Of a DNA stretch of 64,000 nt, positions 23,146-36,376 are shown in pieces; within the stretch, counting starts at the first letter, position 1; every line of letters starts with the position of its first letter. Both the position numbers and the translations under genes were made by a program. A model generated the notes under the pieces. The model had not been told where the DNA came from. It worked only from the letters and a program-made list of their open reading frames with translations, and did not search any database. Source of the stretch: Anthopleura xanthogrammica (taxonomy: Eukaryota > Cnidaria > Anthozoa > Actiniaria > Actiniidae); the NCBI GenBank assembly GCA_964019055.1, contig OZ025206.1, positions 24,870,906 through 24,934,905 of the forward strand, written 5' to 3'.

Positions 23146-24080
23146 CTAACACCATTTCCCAGCCCAAACGCTTCAGTCGGTGTTATGGAGTTAGAGTTAG
23201 AGATTTCAGTTGCAAAAACCCAATCCCAGTGATGAGTAAATCCCAGTCCCAGTGCATTCAGCTGATCTTAGAAAAACTGAATATTAGCCAATCAGAATCG
23301 ATAAAATTTGCAAAACGCAGACTTCCCTCTTGATAGCCCGGTGTCTAGGGAATCAGTAATTTCTTTATTTTACTTTCCAACTCAATGATAAATATCGATA
23401 TCATAGTAAATGTATGCAAAGTATGAAAAAATCCTCTGAAAATCGAAATAGAATGATCTTAAATATAAACATATTAATAATAGGGAAACAGTAATTTCTT
23501 TATTTTATCTTATTTTCCCACTCACTTTTAGAAGTCAATTTTCGCAGGCTTCATGACACCTCAGGTTTGCAGTGAAGTCATTTCTACGTCACTCTTTCAG
23601 ATCAGCTGGATGAATTCCATTTTCCCAGCCCCAAAAAGGCGAATCCCAGGCCCATTTTATCCCTTCAGGACCAATTTGAAATAATCATGTAGCAAAGCAA
23701 GTGCTACCAATGTGATTGATTGCGGCCGGGATATATCACGTGTTCCAAACTGATGTCTCATTTTTTTAATATCATTTTTTTAATCCTTCCACTAGTGGTC
23801 ACGCTACTTCATGCACCCGTGCTTGCATGATATAGAGAATGCTTGCATGATGTTATCATGCTTAGTTTAGCCTTTTTTCAGTTAATTAGCATCATTGTCT
23901 TAATATTCTCTTTTAGAAGCAGATTAAATCTTTTAATGAAGAAACATTGTGGTAGTGGTAGTGATAGTGGTTATCAGTAGTATACGTAAACACCATCGAT
24001 ATCATGAAAATCTTCTGTTAATGGGAGTATACTAAAACAGATAATGGCTTAACGCATCGGATGAAATATTTGTATTCGTT
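23146..24080. other. No recognisable gene
   Basis: A short repeated phrase, CAGTAATTTCTTTATTTTA, occurs at 23352 and 23491. No exon is supported. Confidence 0.4.
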
Positions 24081-24084
24081 TGTT

Positions 24085-24325
24085 ATTCATCAAACTTATC
24101 GGTACCCTGAATCTCACTGATCACATGCAGTCAGGGTACGGCTGACTCACAGCCATCGAGTTGGAATTTAGCGCGTTGAGCTTTAAAGAGGGAGGAAAAC
24201 CAGTGAACCCGGAGAGAAAATCTCTCGAATCAAGGAAGAGATAACAAACTCTACTCACATGTACGTCATGCCGAGTATAAGGGATTATAAGGATCGAAAC
24301 CGGGGGTGAGAGATGAGTGTACTAA
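24085..24325 (-). repeat. SINE copy C with a single tail unit
   Basis: On the minus strand the copy runs from TCATCTCTCACCCCCGG near 24315, through the TCCTCCCTC body, to one diverged 57-bp unit (24108-24155) that ends in GGTACCGATAAGTTTGATG. One unit here, four in copy B and about eight at 0.93 kb show that the tail varies in length. Confidence 0.65.
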
Positions 24326-24329
24326 ATGA

Positions 24330-25380
24330 AAGAAAAAACGAAAACACTGAGAATAAATTACTATTTTTTACCTTTTTATCACTGGCCGACCATTCTTTTG
24401 TTCGATTGATTAACCGAGTGAAGAGAGTGTATAACCTCTGACTGATTATTGTCAAATAACTTGCCAAGATAGGGATTCCTAATTCACTACTATGATTGAA
24501 AACAGCTCTTCAAATTAATGACTTTTTACCTTCAAACTAACACAAGTGGATTTGCGGTAAACACAGATGATCGATCGCGCGTAGTTCATCAGATGCCCGA
24601 TGCGCGTGTTATGAGCGCGGTTTTGTCATACTTCAGTCGTGCACACTGAATAAACCACAATTCATGATCAAGTCCAGTTCAAACATCGACCTTCTCATAA
24701 ACTGAACCTAATACCATAAGAGAAAAGACCGCCTTATTAACCATGAATTAATGAATGTGTGAGAGCTACAATCGTTGACAAAAGTCTTGGCACGATAACG
24801 TCTTTTTATACAAAGATGCAGCACGTTATCATAGAAAAAAATACCCCCCACCCCCAAGTTCAATGTTGGGGGATAAAGATCTATCTCACTTGAAAAGTTT
24901 TAGAGTGGAAGGGGACAAGGGCAACCCAGCCAACACCTCAAATTTGAATTGGGGGGGGGAGAGGAGTTTAGTAATGTAGTGATTTTTGAGAGGGGGAAGA
25001 TTGTTGTGTGATATTTGTAGTGTGCCAACACGTTTTGGCAGGGATTGTAGATCTACGTTTGAACTGGGCATTTTGATGTTCTACACGAGGGAAATAACAA
25101 AATTTAATCGTAGTATGGATATTTATTTCTAGTTGTCCAAGTAAAAACAAAGGAAGATCTGTTCAAAATACTTTCTGATTTCAATATTAATGATAGTTCA
25201 AAGAAAGATTCTAAAATCTTGAAACTGTTCCTGTAGATAGTAAAGGTTTCAAGGTGTCTGGATCCCGGAAAATAGTAGCAAATTTGTTAGATAGCACTGA
25301 GATACATACCATCGAACCTGGCGAATGAAACGAAAAGGACATTTGTAAGCTAAAGGCGAAAAGCGAGCAGTGAAAATGCT
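24330..25380. other. No recognisable gene
   Basis: Unrecognised sequence with short frames only. Confidence 0.4.
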
Positions 25381-25389
25381 AGCAGCTTA

Positions 25390-25740
25390 CCTTTAAACCA
25401 AAGCCATCAGCAGATCAATGATTCTTTATATAAACTATTAAAACGGGAAGCTGACAGCGAGAATTCATTGGCGGATTAAACTGGCTAACGATCCTTTAAT
25501 CGAAGCCATCAGCAGAAACGATTCGATCTTTATAATCATAAACAGGCCATAATGGAAAAAAGATTTGCGGGTAGAATTCATCAATGGCTAAACTGACTAA
25601 CGGCTTTTTAATCGAAGCCATCAACAGAAAAGTTCCTCAGTAGCTAAAAAGGGAGCGAAAAAAGACAGAAAAATAAGGGAGAATGTATCGGTGGGTTAAA
25701 CGATTTAACGACCCTTTAATCGAATCCATCAGCACATCTG
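25390..25740 (+). repeat. Degenerate tandem repeat, period about 105 bp, four copies
   Basis: The phrase TTTAATCGAAGCCATCAGCA, in variants, occurs at about 25392, 25495, 25608 and 25713. The first three are followed about 60-75 bases later by GAATTCATYGG or a variant and TTAAACTGGCTAACGA-like sequence. Confidence 0.65.
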
Positions 25741-27700
25741 TTAAACTCGTTCACCTTGCTAAATGACTATCTCGGTACTTCACAAGTTTGTACTCGCCAA
25801 GTGTTTTATCACGCCTAATTTAAACACCAACAGATATATCAAAATAGAGATAAAATGAAGATAAGATATACTGCATACAATTACGAAATACTTATTACAA
25901 TTCCTGCGACTTATCTATCAAGTTTTAGTTCGCGGGAACTTACTGCACTGATTGTTATAGTTAAGTTCAGAGACTTCGATCCCAATTTCGACCTGGACAC
26001 AACATGATGCATGAGATGTGGCGGAAACATTTCCCGCCACTAATGTAGAAATTGCGAACTACTGCCAATGCTACACGAATAATCCTTTTCCTGGCATTGC
26101 CAGTGTTTGTTCTTTATATAGCACTTTTGGTTTGTATGATATCAGTAATGAATTTTAATGAAATTCAAGCAGTTTGTGTTAACATTTTATATTTGTTCTT
26201 AGTAAAATCAACGTTGAATACAGAAGTCCGTCGTTTTGTACACTCGGTTACAATCTTGAAACACATGTTTGGCAAGAAAGTGGAGCTCGAGACATAAGTT
26301 GACCAAATTTAAAGACAGTTTATTTAGATTGCCGTAGAAATAGCTTGAACTTGAGCAGGAATGTCAACAAGCTCAATTTTTACAATACTAGATCAAAAAG
26401 CTAGTAAATTGAAGGTTTTTCCAGTCAAATTTGGAATCTCCACTAACAAATAGAAAGATTGATGAATTGATATATCAAAACTTTGCATAATTGATGAAAA
26501 ATGCTCACAATAAACGAATTTGTTCACGTGATTTATCAGATGTCTACTTGAATTAGTTTTAATAAGGTTCTTTAGTGGTTTTGATGAATCACAAAGAAAG
26601 AGTTTGAAACGATTAGGGAAGAGATGATTTGTCCTTCACTTCAGAAGCCAAAGTGATTAATGTTTGAACTAGTTAGTGTCTACAGCGACACAATGAAGTA
26701 TCCAATGCATTAACAACCGTTTCTATTCAACAATGTGTAGCTTACTGTCCATCCTTCAAAGCTCTTCTTTCAATATGACTTTGACAGCACACGCACACGT
26801 CGCTGTCCACAGTTCAGATTGTTGAAATACCAATCCTGACACAAGTCTGTGAAAGTCTTTAAAAACCTCTCGCCTGTCCAATGTTTAATCGATGTGTTTG
26901 TACATCCAAACGTCCATCCCTTGATTAAGGTGTTATATTATAAGCAGCTTTTTACTTGTACTCCCTCAAGAGCATATGTTCTTCAAGTCCGGAATCCTAG
27001 GTTGAATATATTTGCCTATTTCATCAACAGAAGTCTACAAGAGAGAAGGAAATCCTTTATCCCTCCTAATGTGTTTACCAAGTAGTTTTGACTGATGTGT
27101 TGGTTGTCACTAGCCTTTGTCCTCCTCAATGCTACTGTCACAACCGTTTACTGAGAAAAGAAAACAGCGTTCTAAGAATAACATTTATTTGACTCAAAAT
27201 TTCCGTTTCTAAACGGCAAATGTGAAATTAATACGTTTTTTCGATCAAGCCATTGGACGGCAGTACTGTCCCGCCTCTTTCCTATTATTGAGCGCTTTAC
27301 TATTTGATCGGGGCGTAAATTTCTCGCCGCGGTCTGATCTAAGGGTATAATAAGAAGTGCATTTAAATATGTATACTATATACAATAAATACACTAGATA
27401 ACTCTAATTGACTCTTGTTAGATGGAGCGATTCATATTTGTAAACTTATATCATCTTAATTAGAGAGCTACAGGAACGATTGATAAGGTGTCTGTGCACG
27501 TGAAGAGGGCGATTGAGATGCCGGGATGAGATTCTAGGGCCCTGAAGCCGGGTGAGGTCACACATTAATTTGTCACAGCAATAAACGAGAATCGATATAA
27601 CAAGTTTTTTGAGCTGAGAATGAATTCCATAAAAATGCTCTCATAGTACAAGAGTTGTTTTGCGAAATATATACTCATTTAAAGCATAAAGTATTTTCTT
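25741..27700. other. No recognisable gene; upstream flank of the homeobox gene
   Basis: No exon is supported. The region may contain HLX promoter or enhancer sequence, but I cannot point to an element. Confidence 0.4.
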
Positions 27701-27704
27701 GCAG

Positions 27705-28105
27705 GACTTTATTCAACTGTTCGGTTTCGATGCAATTCACACTCAGTGATCCTTGAAGGAACTACTGAGAGAAGATAGAACAATACTCCGTCAGAACATT
27801 ATTTGTATTCAAATTGAAACCAGAACAGTTTGTGGCCTGGGCTTGAATCAAGAGTCCCATTGTATGGCAATTATTAGTGATAAAAGGTGTGAGTTAGAGT
27901 TAAACGATAAAAATCAACAAATCAAGCCTAATGGACAGCGCTAAGACTGTCAACAATAGAATGCTAATGTAGCGTACGTTGTGTAGCTTGCAGCAAGCAA
28001 ACTCCAGCAAGACCCAGTAGCCCAGATCAGTTAAAGATCTAGAGACCTCTTGACCATCACAACACGGAATCCCACGTATCGTCTTCTTCATCTCCGCTAC
28101 AGAAC
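27705..28105 (+). promoter_or_regulatory. Possible 5' UTR of the HLX-type gene
   Basis: An acceptor-like TATTTTCTTGCAG ends at 27704, which would open an exon continuing into coding exon 1. The frame of the HLX ATG is closed upstream by an in-frame TAG near 28039, so 28106 is the first possible start in that frame. It is not shown whether transcription starts here or further upstream. Confidence 0.35.
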
Positions 28106-28343
28106 ATGAACGACAGGCCAGAAGATCGGCCTAGACCTCGGTCATTCCGTATTGATGATATTTTAGCGTCTACAGAAACCAAAGCACCAAGTAGTACAAC
28201 CCCTACTATCAGTAGCAGTAGCGATGGTGCGTCAAGTTCTGTAACCTCGTCATCTCTTCGATCACCGTGTGTCGTCCCTCTCAACTTTGGTGTGGATTCC
28301 TTACTCTCAAGAAACAGTACTGATATGTCCACGAATAGATATG
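28106..28343 (+). CDS. HLX/H2.0-type homeobox gene, coding exon 1
   Basis: This encodes residues 1-79 plus the first base of codon 80. Residues 12-22 contain FRIDDIL (F14-L20), which fits the eh1/engrailed-homology repressor motif (F-x-I-x-x-I-L) found near the N terminus of HLX and many NK-like homeoproteins, where it recruits Groucho/TLE corepressors. The rest is a low-complexity Ser/Thr/Pro region (about 25-55). The exon ends at GATATG with the donor GTAAGC at 28344. The start is the first ATG after an in-frame stop about 66 bases upstream. Splicing to 43916 joins phase 1 to phase 1 without a stop. Confidence 0.8.
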
Positions 28344-30890
28344 GTAAGCCTTATTATTAGCTGAAAAAAACTGAGCAGTACTGAAACTCATTCTAATACT
28401 TTCTCTAATCTCTTGGGCATTTTAATCAAAATCTCTAAATTCTGAATTGTCTTCCTCGATGTAATTGTAATACTGAAAATACTACCCTTTTTATGAAGTT
28501 CTTGGAAGCCTACGCGTACAGGCATCCCAATTTATACCGAACCTTTCGTGTGGTATTGCTATCATTAATGCCGGAATCGAACACCCCAAAAAGATATTGT
28601 TTCGTTTGCTGTTGTTTAATATGATTAAATATACGGCATATATGAATCCACATGTTTGCAGCACAGACTGAATGTCAAGACATTCTACCTTTTTTATCTA
28701 CAACACATTTCCCCGACACATACACTCAAATCTCGAGCGTTTTTTGCTGTGTTTCTTGCTCGTGCGACAAGGCTTTATACTCGAGCTCCTTGTCTAGGCA
28801 TTTTTATCTATCTTTTAAGATCTTACGCGATGTCAGCGCCAAGGATCGCGTTTCGGGATGCTGTCAGAATGATTTCGGGCACTGCGCCGCACTAGAAGAT
28901 GGCTCTACATCAGACAATATAGTGTATAGTAGTATTGTAATATAAGGCTCTTGGCGGAAATTCCCACTTCGATAGAAAACTACAAGTGTCGAGATGAAAG
29001 AACTGAGAGTAAACTCTAAGAGGCGATCAGTGTATGTGTGTGTGTTCTTGTTCTAACATCCAAGTGTGAGTTTTGCCCGAGACTCATTGTCTTCTTCACC
29101 TGGTTACAACCTCAAAATCAACGTGTTTTGCCGGTGTTGATTTAAGGCTGGATGGATCGAACTCGCGGGAAGAGTATGGTTGTACTTTCGGATTAGAAGT
29201 CGTTTGTTGATAGATATTAGGGATTAAGGTTGTACTATCAATGTTGCTTCAACGGCTTTGTTTTATGATGCATGAAAGCTTTTCTTCCACAACACGGATG
29301 AAATTACAGTTGTCCATTAAAAATACAAACAAGGCTATCCGTAGCGCAAACAAATCTGCCCGCAAAACTGAACACACTTTTAGTTGTCTTCAGACCTGAA
29401 ATTGGTATCGTTTTACTCTTTCAAAGAACTTAAACTCTCGTCCGCGCCAAAAACTGGGTTAGTTTTAGAATTTGGGAAAGAAATACTATAACATTCCCGG
29501 GTTGATTTTTGGAACAAACAAAAAAAAATACACACGACCGGCGGGCAAAGTCCGTTCACCATAGTAGAGGTAGTTTGCCCGACATTTTAGCTTTCACTTT
29601 TGATGCCATCTTCAATTTGTTTCATGGCGTTATTGTTTTCAGAGAGGATACACTTTTTCTTCGTTTGATCTCGCCAAACAGCAAAGATCAATGGTTGTGT
29701 CCTAATGAGCAAACGTATTGTACAGCCGTTCAATTCAATAGTAAATGTCAATTCAATCAAACTATTGGGTACAATAGCGATTTTGAGATACAACCATGAG
29801 AATTGCCCACTTGCTACAGACAACCATGCTACTAATTAATACTGTACGCAAAGGTACCATTACAACACCACAATTATCCGGCTTCATTGGGGCTCTTTTC
29901 TTCTGACCCTACAAACTAACTGATCTACTTTACAAAACCATACATTGAGGACAAAGCGACACCGCTTTCATTTCAATCGCCTAATGTTTGGTAGGCTTGC
30001 ATTTAACATCAAAGAAGTGCTTTTTATTTAGCTAGGTATATGAAGAGACAATAAGATTCCCTGTTAAAATCAAAATGTTAACCTAACAAAGCTGTGTAGA
30101 AACAAGAACTTAGAAGACTTTTAGACCGTCGGTCATTTGAATTCTTTGTCCTAGTTGTTTTCCTTGGAACAGTTGGACACACTTTGGATAGGGATCAGAT
30201 TTCAATCCTTTCTTTGGGTTGAGCACATTCATTGAATCTCATTAAGGTCTTAGTTTCTTTCTTCCTCGTTTTTGCCTTCCGACTCAAGGGACCAAATCGA
30301 AGATTACTCATCAACCCTGCCTCTAATTTCTTCCCAAAATCAATACTTTGTTCTTGGAATATCCATTTTGAATGATGGTTGATACTAAATGACTACAGTT
30401 TGACTTTCAAATGCAACATGTTGTTGTATATGTATCTTCAATATATTACATTAAGTAGATCGAAGGAAGCATGGACATCCTTTCTAAAAAATTCATTTTC
30501 ACCTGCGTAAGTGTAATCTTTCAATGTTGATAATGGCTACTATATTCTCTCATCTGACTCAATCGCTAGATTCTTTTTCTGATTTTCAGCTTTCCGCTTT
30601 TTTAGTTTTTTTTTTGTGTGTGTTAAAAAAAATTATAAATTCCTGGTATTGATCATGATGTACAATTTCATAAATGGGCACTTGACAGTCTTTCCTTAAT
30701 ATTCTTGAATCTAATAAAAGCTTTTCAAGATTTCACGTCAAAAATTTTTCATGGATTCTTCGTCACCTTAGATTTGTTGCTCAAAAAGAAGGAATATATA
30801 AATGGTCTTTCCTTTTATTAATCATATTTAATAAATATTTCTTTTTTCTTGCGATATTTTTCTATCTACTTCTTCTGCCACTACGATTGG
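28344..30890. other. HLX intron 1, first part
   Basis: Intronic sequence with no further exon recognised. Overlapping frames at 28652-28945 have no splice context or domain. Confidence 0.45.
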
Positions 30891-30899
30891 TTCTTAAGT

Positions 30900-31205
30900 C
30901 TAGTTCTTCTTTTTCATCAACTTCTTCTTCTTCTTCTTTTTCTTCTTCTTCTTCTTCTGCTTCTTTTTCATCAACTTCTTCTTCTTCTTCTTCTGCTTCT
31001 TTTTCATCAACTTCTTCTTCTTCTTCTTTTTCTTCTTCTTCTTCTTCTGCTTCTTTTTCATCAACTTCTTCTTCTTCTTCTTTTTCTTCTTCTTCTTCTT
31101 CTGCTTCTTTTTCATCAACTTCTTCTTCTTCTTCTTTTTCTTCTTCTTCTTCTTCTGCTTCTTTTTCATCAACTTCTTCTTCTTCTTCTTCTTCTTTTTC
31201 TAGCT
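30900..31205 (+). repeat. 54-bp pyrimidine minisatellite in HLX intron 1
   Basis: The block TTTTTCATCAAC recurs at 30910, 30964, 31000, 31054, 31108 and 31162, embedded in (TCT)n. The period is 54 bp with one 36-bp unit. Every frame is open through it, on both strands, only because of its composition. Confidence 0.85.
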
Positions 31206-33560
31206 TCTTCAGTTTCCTTCTCCTTCTCCTTCTCCTTCTCATTAAGCTGCTTATTCTGTTAAATTCCTGGTTTATTTTTCTCGAATTAGTTTATCTAGAC
31301 AAAACCTGCATGTACTTCTCTGTCAAGCTAAGCTATTTTTAGGATGTTTTGACGTAAATTCTAAGTTAGAATCACTCTAACTGAATGTGTCTGCCGGCTT
31401 GTGAATTTTCACTGCCCAAATGGCCGGACACAATAGCTCGTTACTGACAAGTCTTGAAATATTTTCATTTTCCTTAGTCGCTGAATATTTTATACGTAAA
31501 CATTACTCTAACGTAGCAATTGTTCTTCTTCTTTTTTAGTAATTTTTTTTTTTCAAAAACAGATCATACACGGTTGCAGTCGCTATTCGGATTGCAAAAT
31601 TTGTACTCCGGAGTAAGAAGCAAGAGCATTTAAAAAAACAAGAAAATATATAGTTTTTCTTAATATTAAAACCGATATCTGAGATTTAAATGTTCTTTAC
31701 TGTGAGCTACTGTTTTGTTTTCCACCTTATTCATTTAAATCTAAAAAAAAGACAACATTTTTCATGGTTTCAAAAAAAAAAAAAAAAAAAAAAAGACGTG
31801 GCAAGAATGACTTGGATTTCACACTAAGGATTGAATATTTCAAAGGCCCAATACTCGGGGTTCCTAGGAATGCAGCAATATATCCACCCCGCTCTAGCAG
31901 ATATGGTTTTTTTTCGCATTAGACCACAACTAACGGTGTCAAGTTTCTACAGTCAACTTTGAGGTCAAAAAACCCTGCCCCGAACATTAAATCATTTGTT
32001 GCTTGTCTTCTCATAGTTTATACAGAGACTATTTTATTCAAATACACGAAAAACTTTCACCCAAAGAACCTCTAAAAAGCTATTCATTGTAGTGTTATAA
32101 AAGCATTCATTTTGCTGTTAAATTTAATACCGTAGCTGTGAAAGTTTTTTTGTTCTTTGACGAGAGAGACAAAGAAAATAAATGGTCTTCGATGTGTTAT
32201 ACAGAGCTGTGTCTACCTAGGGATTAAGCAATGTTGTTTTTGTCTTGTTCTGCACGTCAAAGCAGTTGTTTTTGTTTTACGAATGTCTTTGTTTAGCTTA
32301 GTGATGTTTCTTCAAGGTTTAGCGAGACTAAAAGCCTCTTCAGCCATCTGAAAAGAACAACAAAACATGTGACATATTCCTGTTGTGGATCGTTGCAGTA
32401 ACTGGAGCTTTTTCTTGAATTCTAAAAAACATAGCTTACGCATTTGGGACACAAAATGTCCGGCTTAAAATAAAAGTATTCGTGCTTAAAATAAATTTCA
32501 TTTCAACAGTCTTAAGAAACGAGAAAGTATATTTCAACCGTTAACTGTGAATTCTTAGGATTTAGGAATTCAATTTTGAAAGACAAACCCTGTTGAATCT
32601 GGGAGAATTTTTTCTGGTATTTCTTATCCCCGTTTAGATCAAATAAACGCTTATGATTTACTTCAAAAACTAGAGAACTGGCAGAGAAAATACGTGCTCC
32701 AAACTTGCTCTACAAAATGCTGTTTTCTCAGATTGAAATGAAGTGTAAGCGACGTTGGAAAAAATTCGTATAAAAAGACAACACCCTTACAGAATGTTCT
32801 TATCTGTACAGAGAATCTAGTCAAACTCTGCGCAATCTTTTCTTTCATCGTTCTTGGGTTTTATCTTTAAGAAAAGTCATGATTTGGTTGAAGTTATTTT
32901 GAATCCCGACGTCAAGGTATCTGATGGGTATAATGGCCCAGAATGACAGGATGGTATCTTCTTTCCATGTTTTTATTCACGATAAAGTTTGTGCGCTATC
33001 TATAAGCGTTCTTGTTGTCGATAAAATATAACTGATATAGATTGACAAGAAAAGGAGGCAAATGAACTAAGAATAAAAATTCGAAAAAAAAATCAGTCGA
33101 ACATAGCCGAAAATATGTGATTTCGAATTTGATACATTTTTTTTCCAATGCAAGAGTTTTTGCCTTTCTTGATCATTGCAGCTACTTACATTTATCTGTA
33201 GAATCGATGAAAACATTCCTCCAAAATTCATTTGCAAAAATTATCATTTTTGCGACATTTTTTGAATTTTTAATTAGTTCACATTTCATGGCATTTCCAT
33301 CTCAGTTTGTTCAGTTGACCTAACTATGATTCTCTTCCCATGCAAGCAGACAAAACGATAGCTCTGAACATTGAATGCTGAATAAATCCCAAACAATGTT
33401 TTAACACTTTGTCTAACACCATTTGATAGATACGGTATCATTCTAGGAAGTATATTGTCTTTTGTTGAGAATGCGGTTGTATGTGAAGATTTTTTGTTCT
33501 CCAATTCAATTAACACCTTCAGCAAATTCATCTTTTTTGATTTCTTTTCTGTGGGTTTCT
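31206..33560. other. HLX intron 1, no feature recognised
   Basis: AT-rich intronic sequence with an A-run near 31772-31795. Confidence 0.4.
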
Positions 33561-33564
33561 ATGA

Positions 33565-33790
33565 AGACAATACTCCCGTTTCGAGTTCTCTTTTACGCTG
33601 TGTTAGCCTCAAAACCGTGTAATATATTCTTTTATTCAGTAACAGCCCGTGGAAATTCAAGAGATCTGTGTGTAAAGAAGACAATAAAAATACTTTGAAA
33701 TTTCACGAGTTTTATCTAAATTTCTGCATAATTTACGCACAATTGAGGCTAACACAGCTTAAAAGAGAACTCGAAACTGGAGTATTCGGA
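33565..33790. mobile_element. MITE of the GAGGCTAACA family, copy 2
   Basis: The left end (AATACTCCCGTTTCGAGTTC, then GTGTTAGCCTC) is mirrored on the right (GAGGCTAACACAGC, then GAACTCGAAACTGGAGTATT). The outer terminal repeats are about 45 bp and the interior is non-coding. It is related to the ends seen at 20590-20945. Confidence 0.75.
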
Positions 33791-33839
33791 TATTTTACAC
33801 CATATTCTACGATAGGTGTAAAGATTTTTTTCCTTGTAA

Positions 33840-34135
<296 letters not shown>

Positions 34136-35020
34136 ATATTTTTTTTCTTTAATTTTCAAAATTTCAAATTTTGGCTTCTTTTTTTCGCTTGGTCAAATAA
34201 AACCTTTGCATTCTCTACAAATTCCCCACACATTCGTCACCTTATCAATCAACTTTCTTTCTTCCATACCATCCATTATCTAAGCTGATTAATATTTTTT
34301 TCAAATGTTTATTCAATAAGATATAAATAACGATGAAAACCCAAGAGTTCTTTATTCATTTTAAACAGTTTTTCCCTACCGAAGTCCAACTGTTCCTCAG
34401 GTGAATCTACAAACGCGAATGTGATGTAAACAGAGAGAAGGACTGTGTGTGTTCGTCTAATAACGTCATTAATGTTGTGAATTGGGCAAAATTTGCTTAC
34501 TCCTTGCGGTATTTAAACAAAAAGAATCCAACTTGCTTACGAAGAATAGCATTTAAATTAACACTTAGAAAATGTTCAAAATTGAATTCAAAAACTCTCA
34601 GATAAGTTAGACTAAATATTGAGTTTCTAAGACGTTTCTAAATCTTAATTTTGAAAAATAATTTATTTAGATATAAAGAATGATACTTTATTACCTTCTT
34701 CCTTTTTCCAATGACCAATATGCATGCATTTTAGAAATTAAATAGTTAATAAAAGTTATTATTTATTATTCTCATTCATTTCTTTTCTTTTTTAAAACGA
34801 ATTTCGATCCAATTTTGTGATCTGTACGAGAAATAAAGCGCAATATTTTCAAAAATGTACTGAAATTTTAAGCAATTATTATTAGTTAAGTTGTGGCTTG
34901 CTTTTACTTTTATCCCGCAAAAAAAAAAACCCTGATTAGTCTTTATCTCTTTTAGTCTTCTGAAAACTAAACCTCTCTATGAGTATTCTTTATACGCGCT
35001 TGGGGTGGGGAAAGGTGAGT
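34136..35020. other. HLX intron 1, no feature recognised
   Basis: AT-rich, featureless. Confidence 0.4.
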
Positions 35021-35029
35021 TACTTCGAT

Positions 35030-35445
35030 TCATAGTAACCAATAAATGGCAGGCATAAGAAGAACCATAACCACTATAGAACAGAGATTTTGAATAACGA
35101 AGTGAGAAAAAAAGGGCAAATTTTGGGTGTCCTTTCACATAGTCATAACTATTTGTCATCATTTCGATGAAAACAATAGAAAGCCATTTCAGTGTTATGG
35201 CATACCGTGTCAACGCATATACGTACTTTAAAAAAGTAGTTTACGTAAAGGGTTCTTGCATTAAGAAAAATATGAGAAATGTGCATGAACTAACCAATAC
35301 ATGGCATACATGAATAACCAGAACCACTATAGAACAGGTTTTGTATGAAGGAGCGAGAAAAAAAGAAATTTAGGGTAATTATTTTTTGACTGTAGTCATA
35401 ACTATGTGACGATGATGAAAAGCTATTTCAGTGTTACAACTTGTA
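35030..35445 (+). repeat. Diverged tandem duplication, about 245-bp spacing
   Basis: Both copies contain AACCAATA, ATGGCAGGCATAAG or a variant, ACCACTATAGAACAG, GCGAGAAAAAAAG, TAGTCATAACTAT and GCCATTTCAGTGTTA or AGCTATTTCAGTGTTA, in the same order. The last motifs also resemble the interior of the element at 37603-37777, so both may be old copies of that family. Confidence 0.6.
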
Positions 35446-35979
35446 CGTCTTTTAGTCAGACCCGTAAACTTCCCCATTTTCCGAGCACTACGAAAACGAA
35501 GAAAGTGATAAATTTGTTGAAACAACTGAACACTAAGAATGGAGAACAAACTTAAGATGAAAAAGGAACGTATATTATAAAGGTTTCTCTCAGGCGAGGT
35601 TAGGTTCATCCACAGCCATATCACTTGGCCGACGAAGCTTGAACATTTAATTTGAGCGCGTCTGATTCAAAATAACACCGAGAGTCTCGTATGGAAGGCA
35701 AATTGATAGCAAAGCTGGAGGCATTTTTAACCTATCTTGCTTCCTAGCATCGATAATTAATAAAATAGTTAATTTAAATTACATTATAGACTGAAAGCAG
35801 GGAATTACACGTCATTAGTCTAAGCCTGAAAACACGTGTGTATTTGGCGTGCATCAAATCATATCACCAGCACAAACCACTTTCTAATTAACGACGCTTA
35901 ATTGATTTATATTATGGCTCAAAATTAACCTTTTAAAGATAGTATCAAAGCGAGCTTATTATCATCGCTGTTCAGACAT

Positions 35980-36376
35980 GGGAGTTCTGTTTATAAGATA
36001 TGCAAAGAGATTAGCAGGGAAAACAGCATTACAGCAGGACAGAATTCAGGTCGTGTTGTTGTTTGTACTTCCAGACATCATGAAGTTGTCGTAGAACTGC
36101 TTTCAAAAGTCTTTTGATTTTGGACGTTTTTTTGCATTGCTGTTGTAGTCATTCAAGCTATCAAAGTCTGTTACCGGAGTTCTGCTTATAAGATATGCAA
36201 AGAGATTAGCAGGGAAAGCAGAATTATAGCAGGACAGAATTCAATTCGTGTTGTTGTTGTTTCAACGTACTTCCAAACCTCATGAGGTTTTCCGGCGCAG
36301 AAATGCTCAAAGTCCTTTGATTTGGATATGTTTTGCATTGCTGTTATACTAATTCAATCGGCTATCAGAGTCTAGA
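35980..36376 (+). repeat. Tandem duplication, period about 197 bp
   Basis: GGAGTTCTGTTTATAAGATA at 35981 and GGAGTTCTGCTTATAAGATA at 36177 open two collinear copies. Both include GATTAGCAGGGAAA, GCAGGACAGAATTCA and TTTTGCATTGCTGTT. They differ by scattered substitutions and small indels. Confidence 0.8.

Noticed and set aside
28652..28945. Additional exon after HLX exon 1
   Set aside because: The two overlapping frames have no domain, and the exon 1 donor at 28344 joins in phase to 43916.
30849..31342. Four long frames rich in Leu, Ser, Glu or Lys
   Set aside because: All are produced by the 54-bp pyrimidine minisatellite in intron 1. Being open in every frame on both strands is a composition effect.
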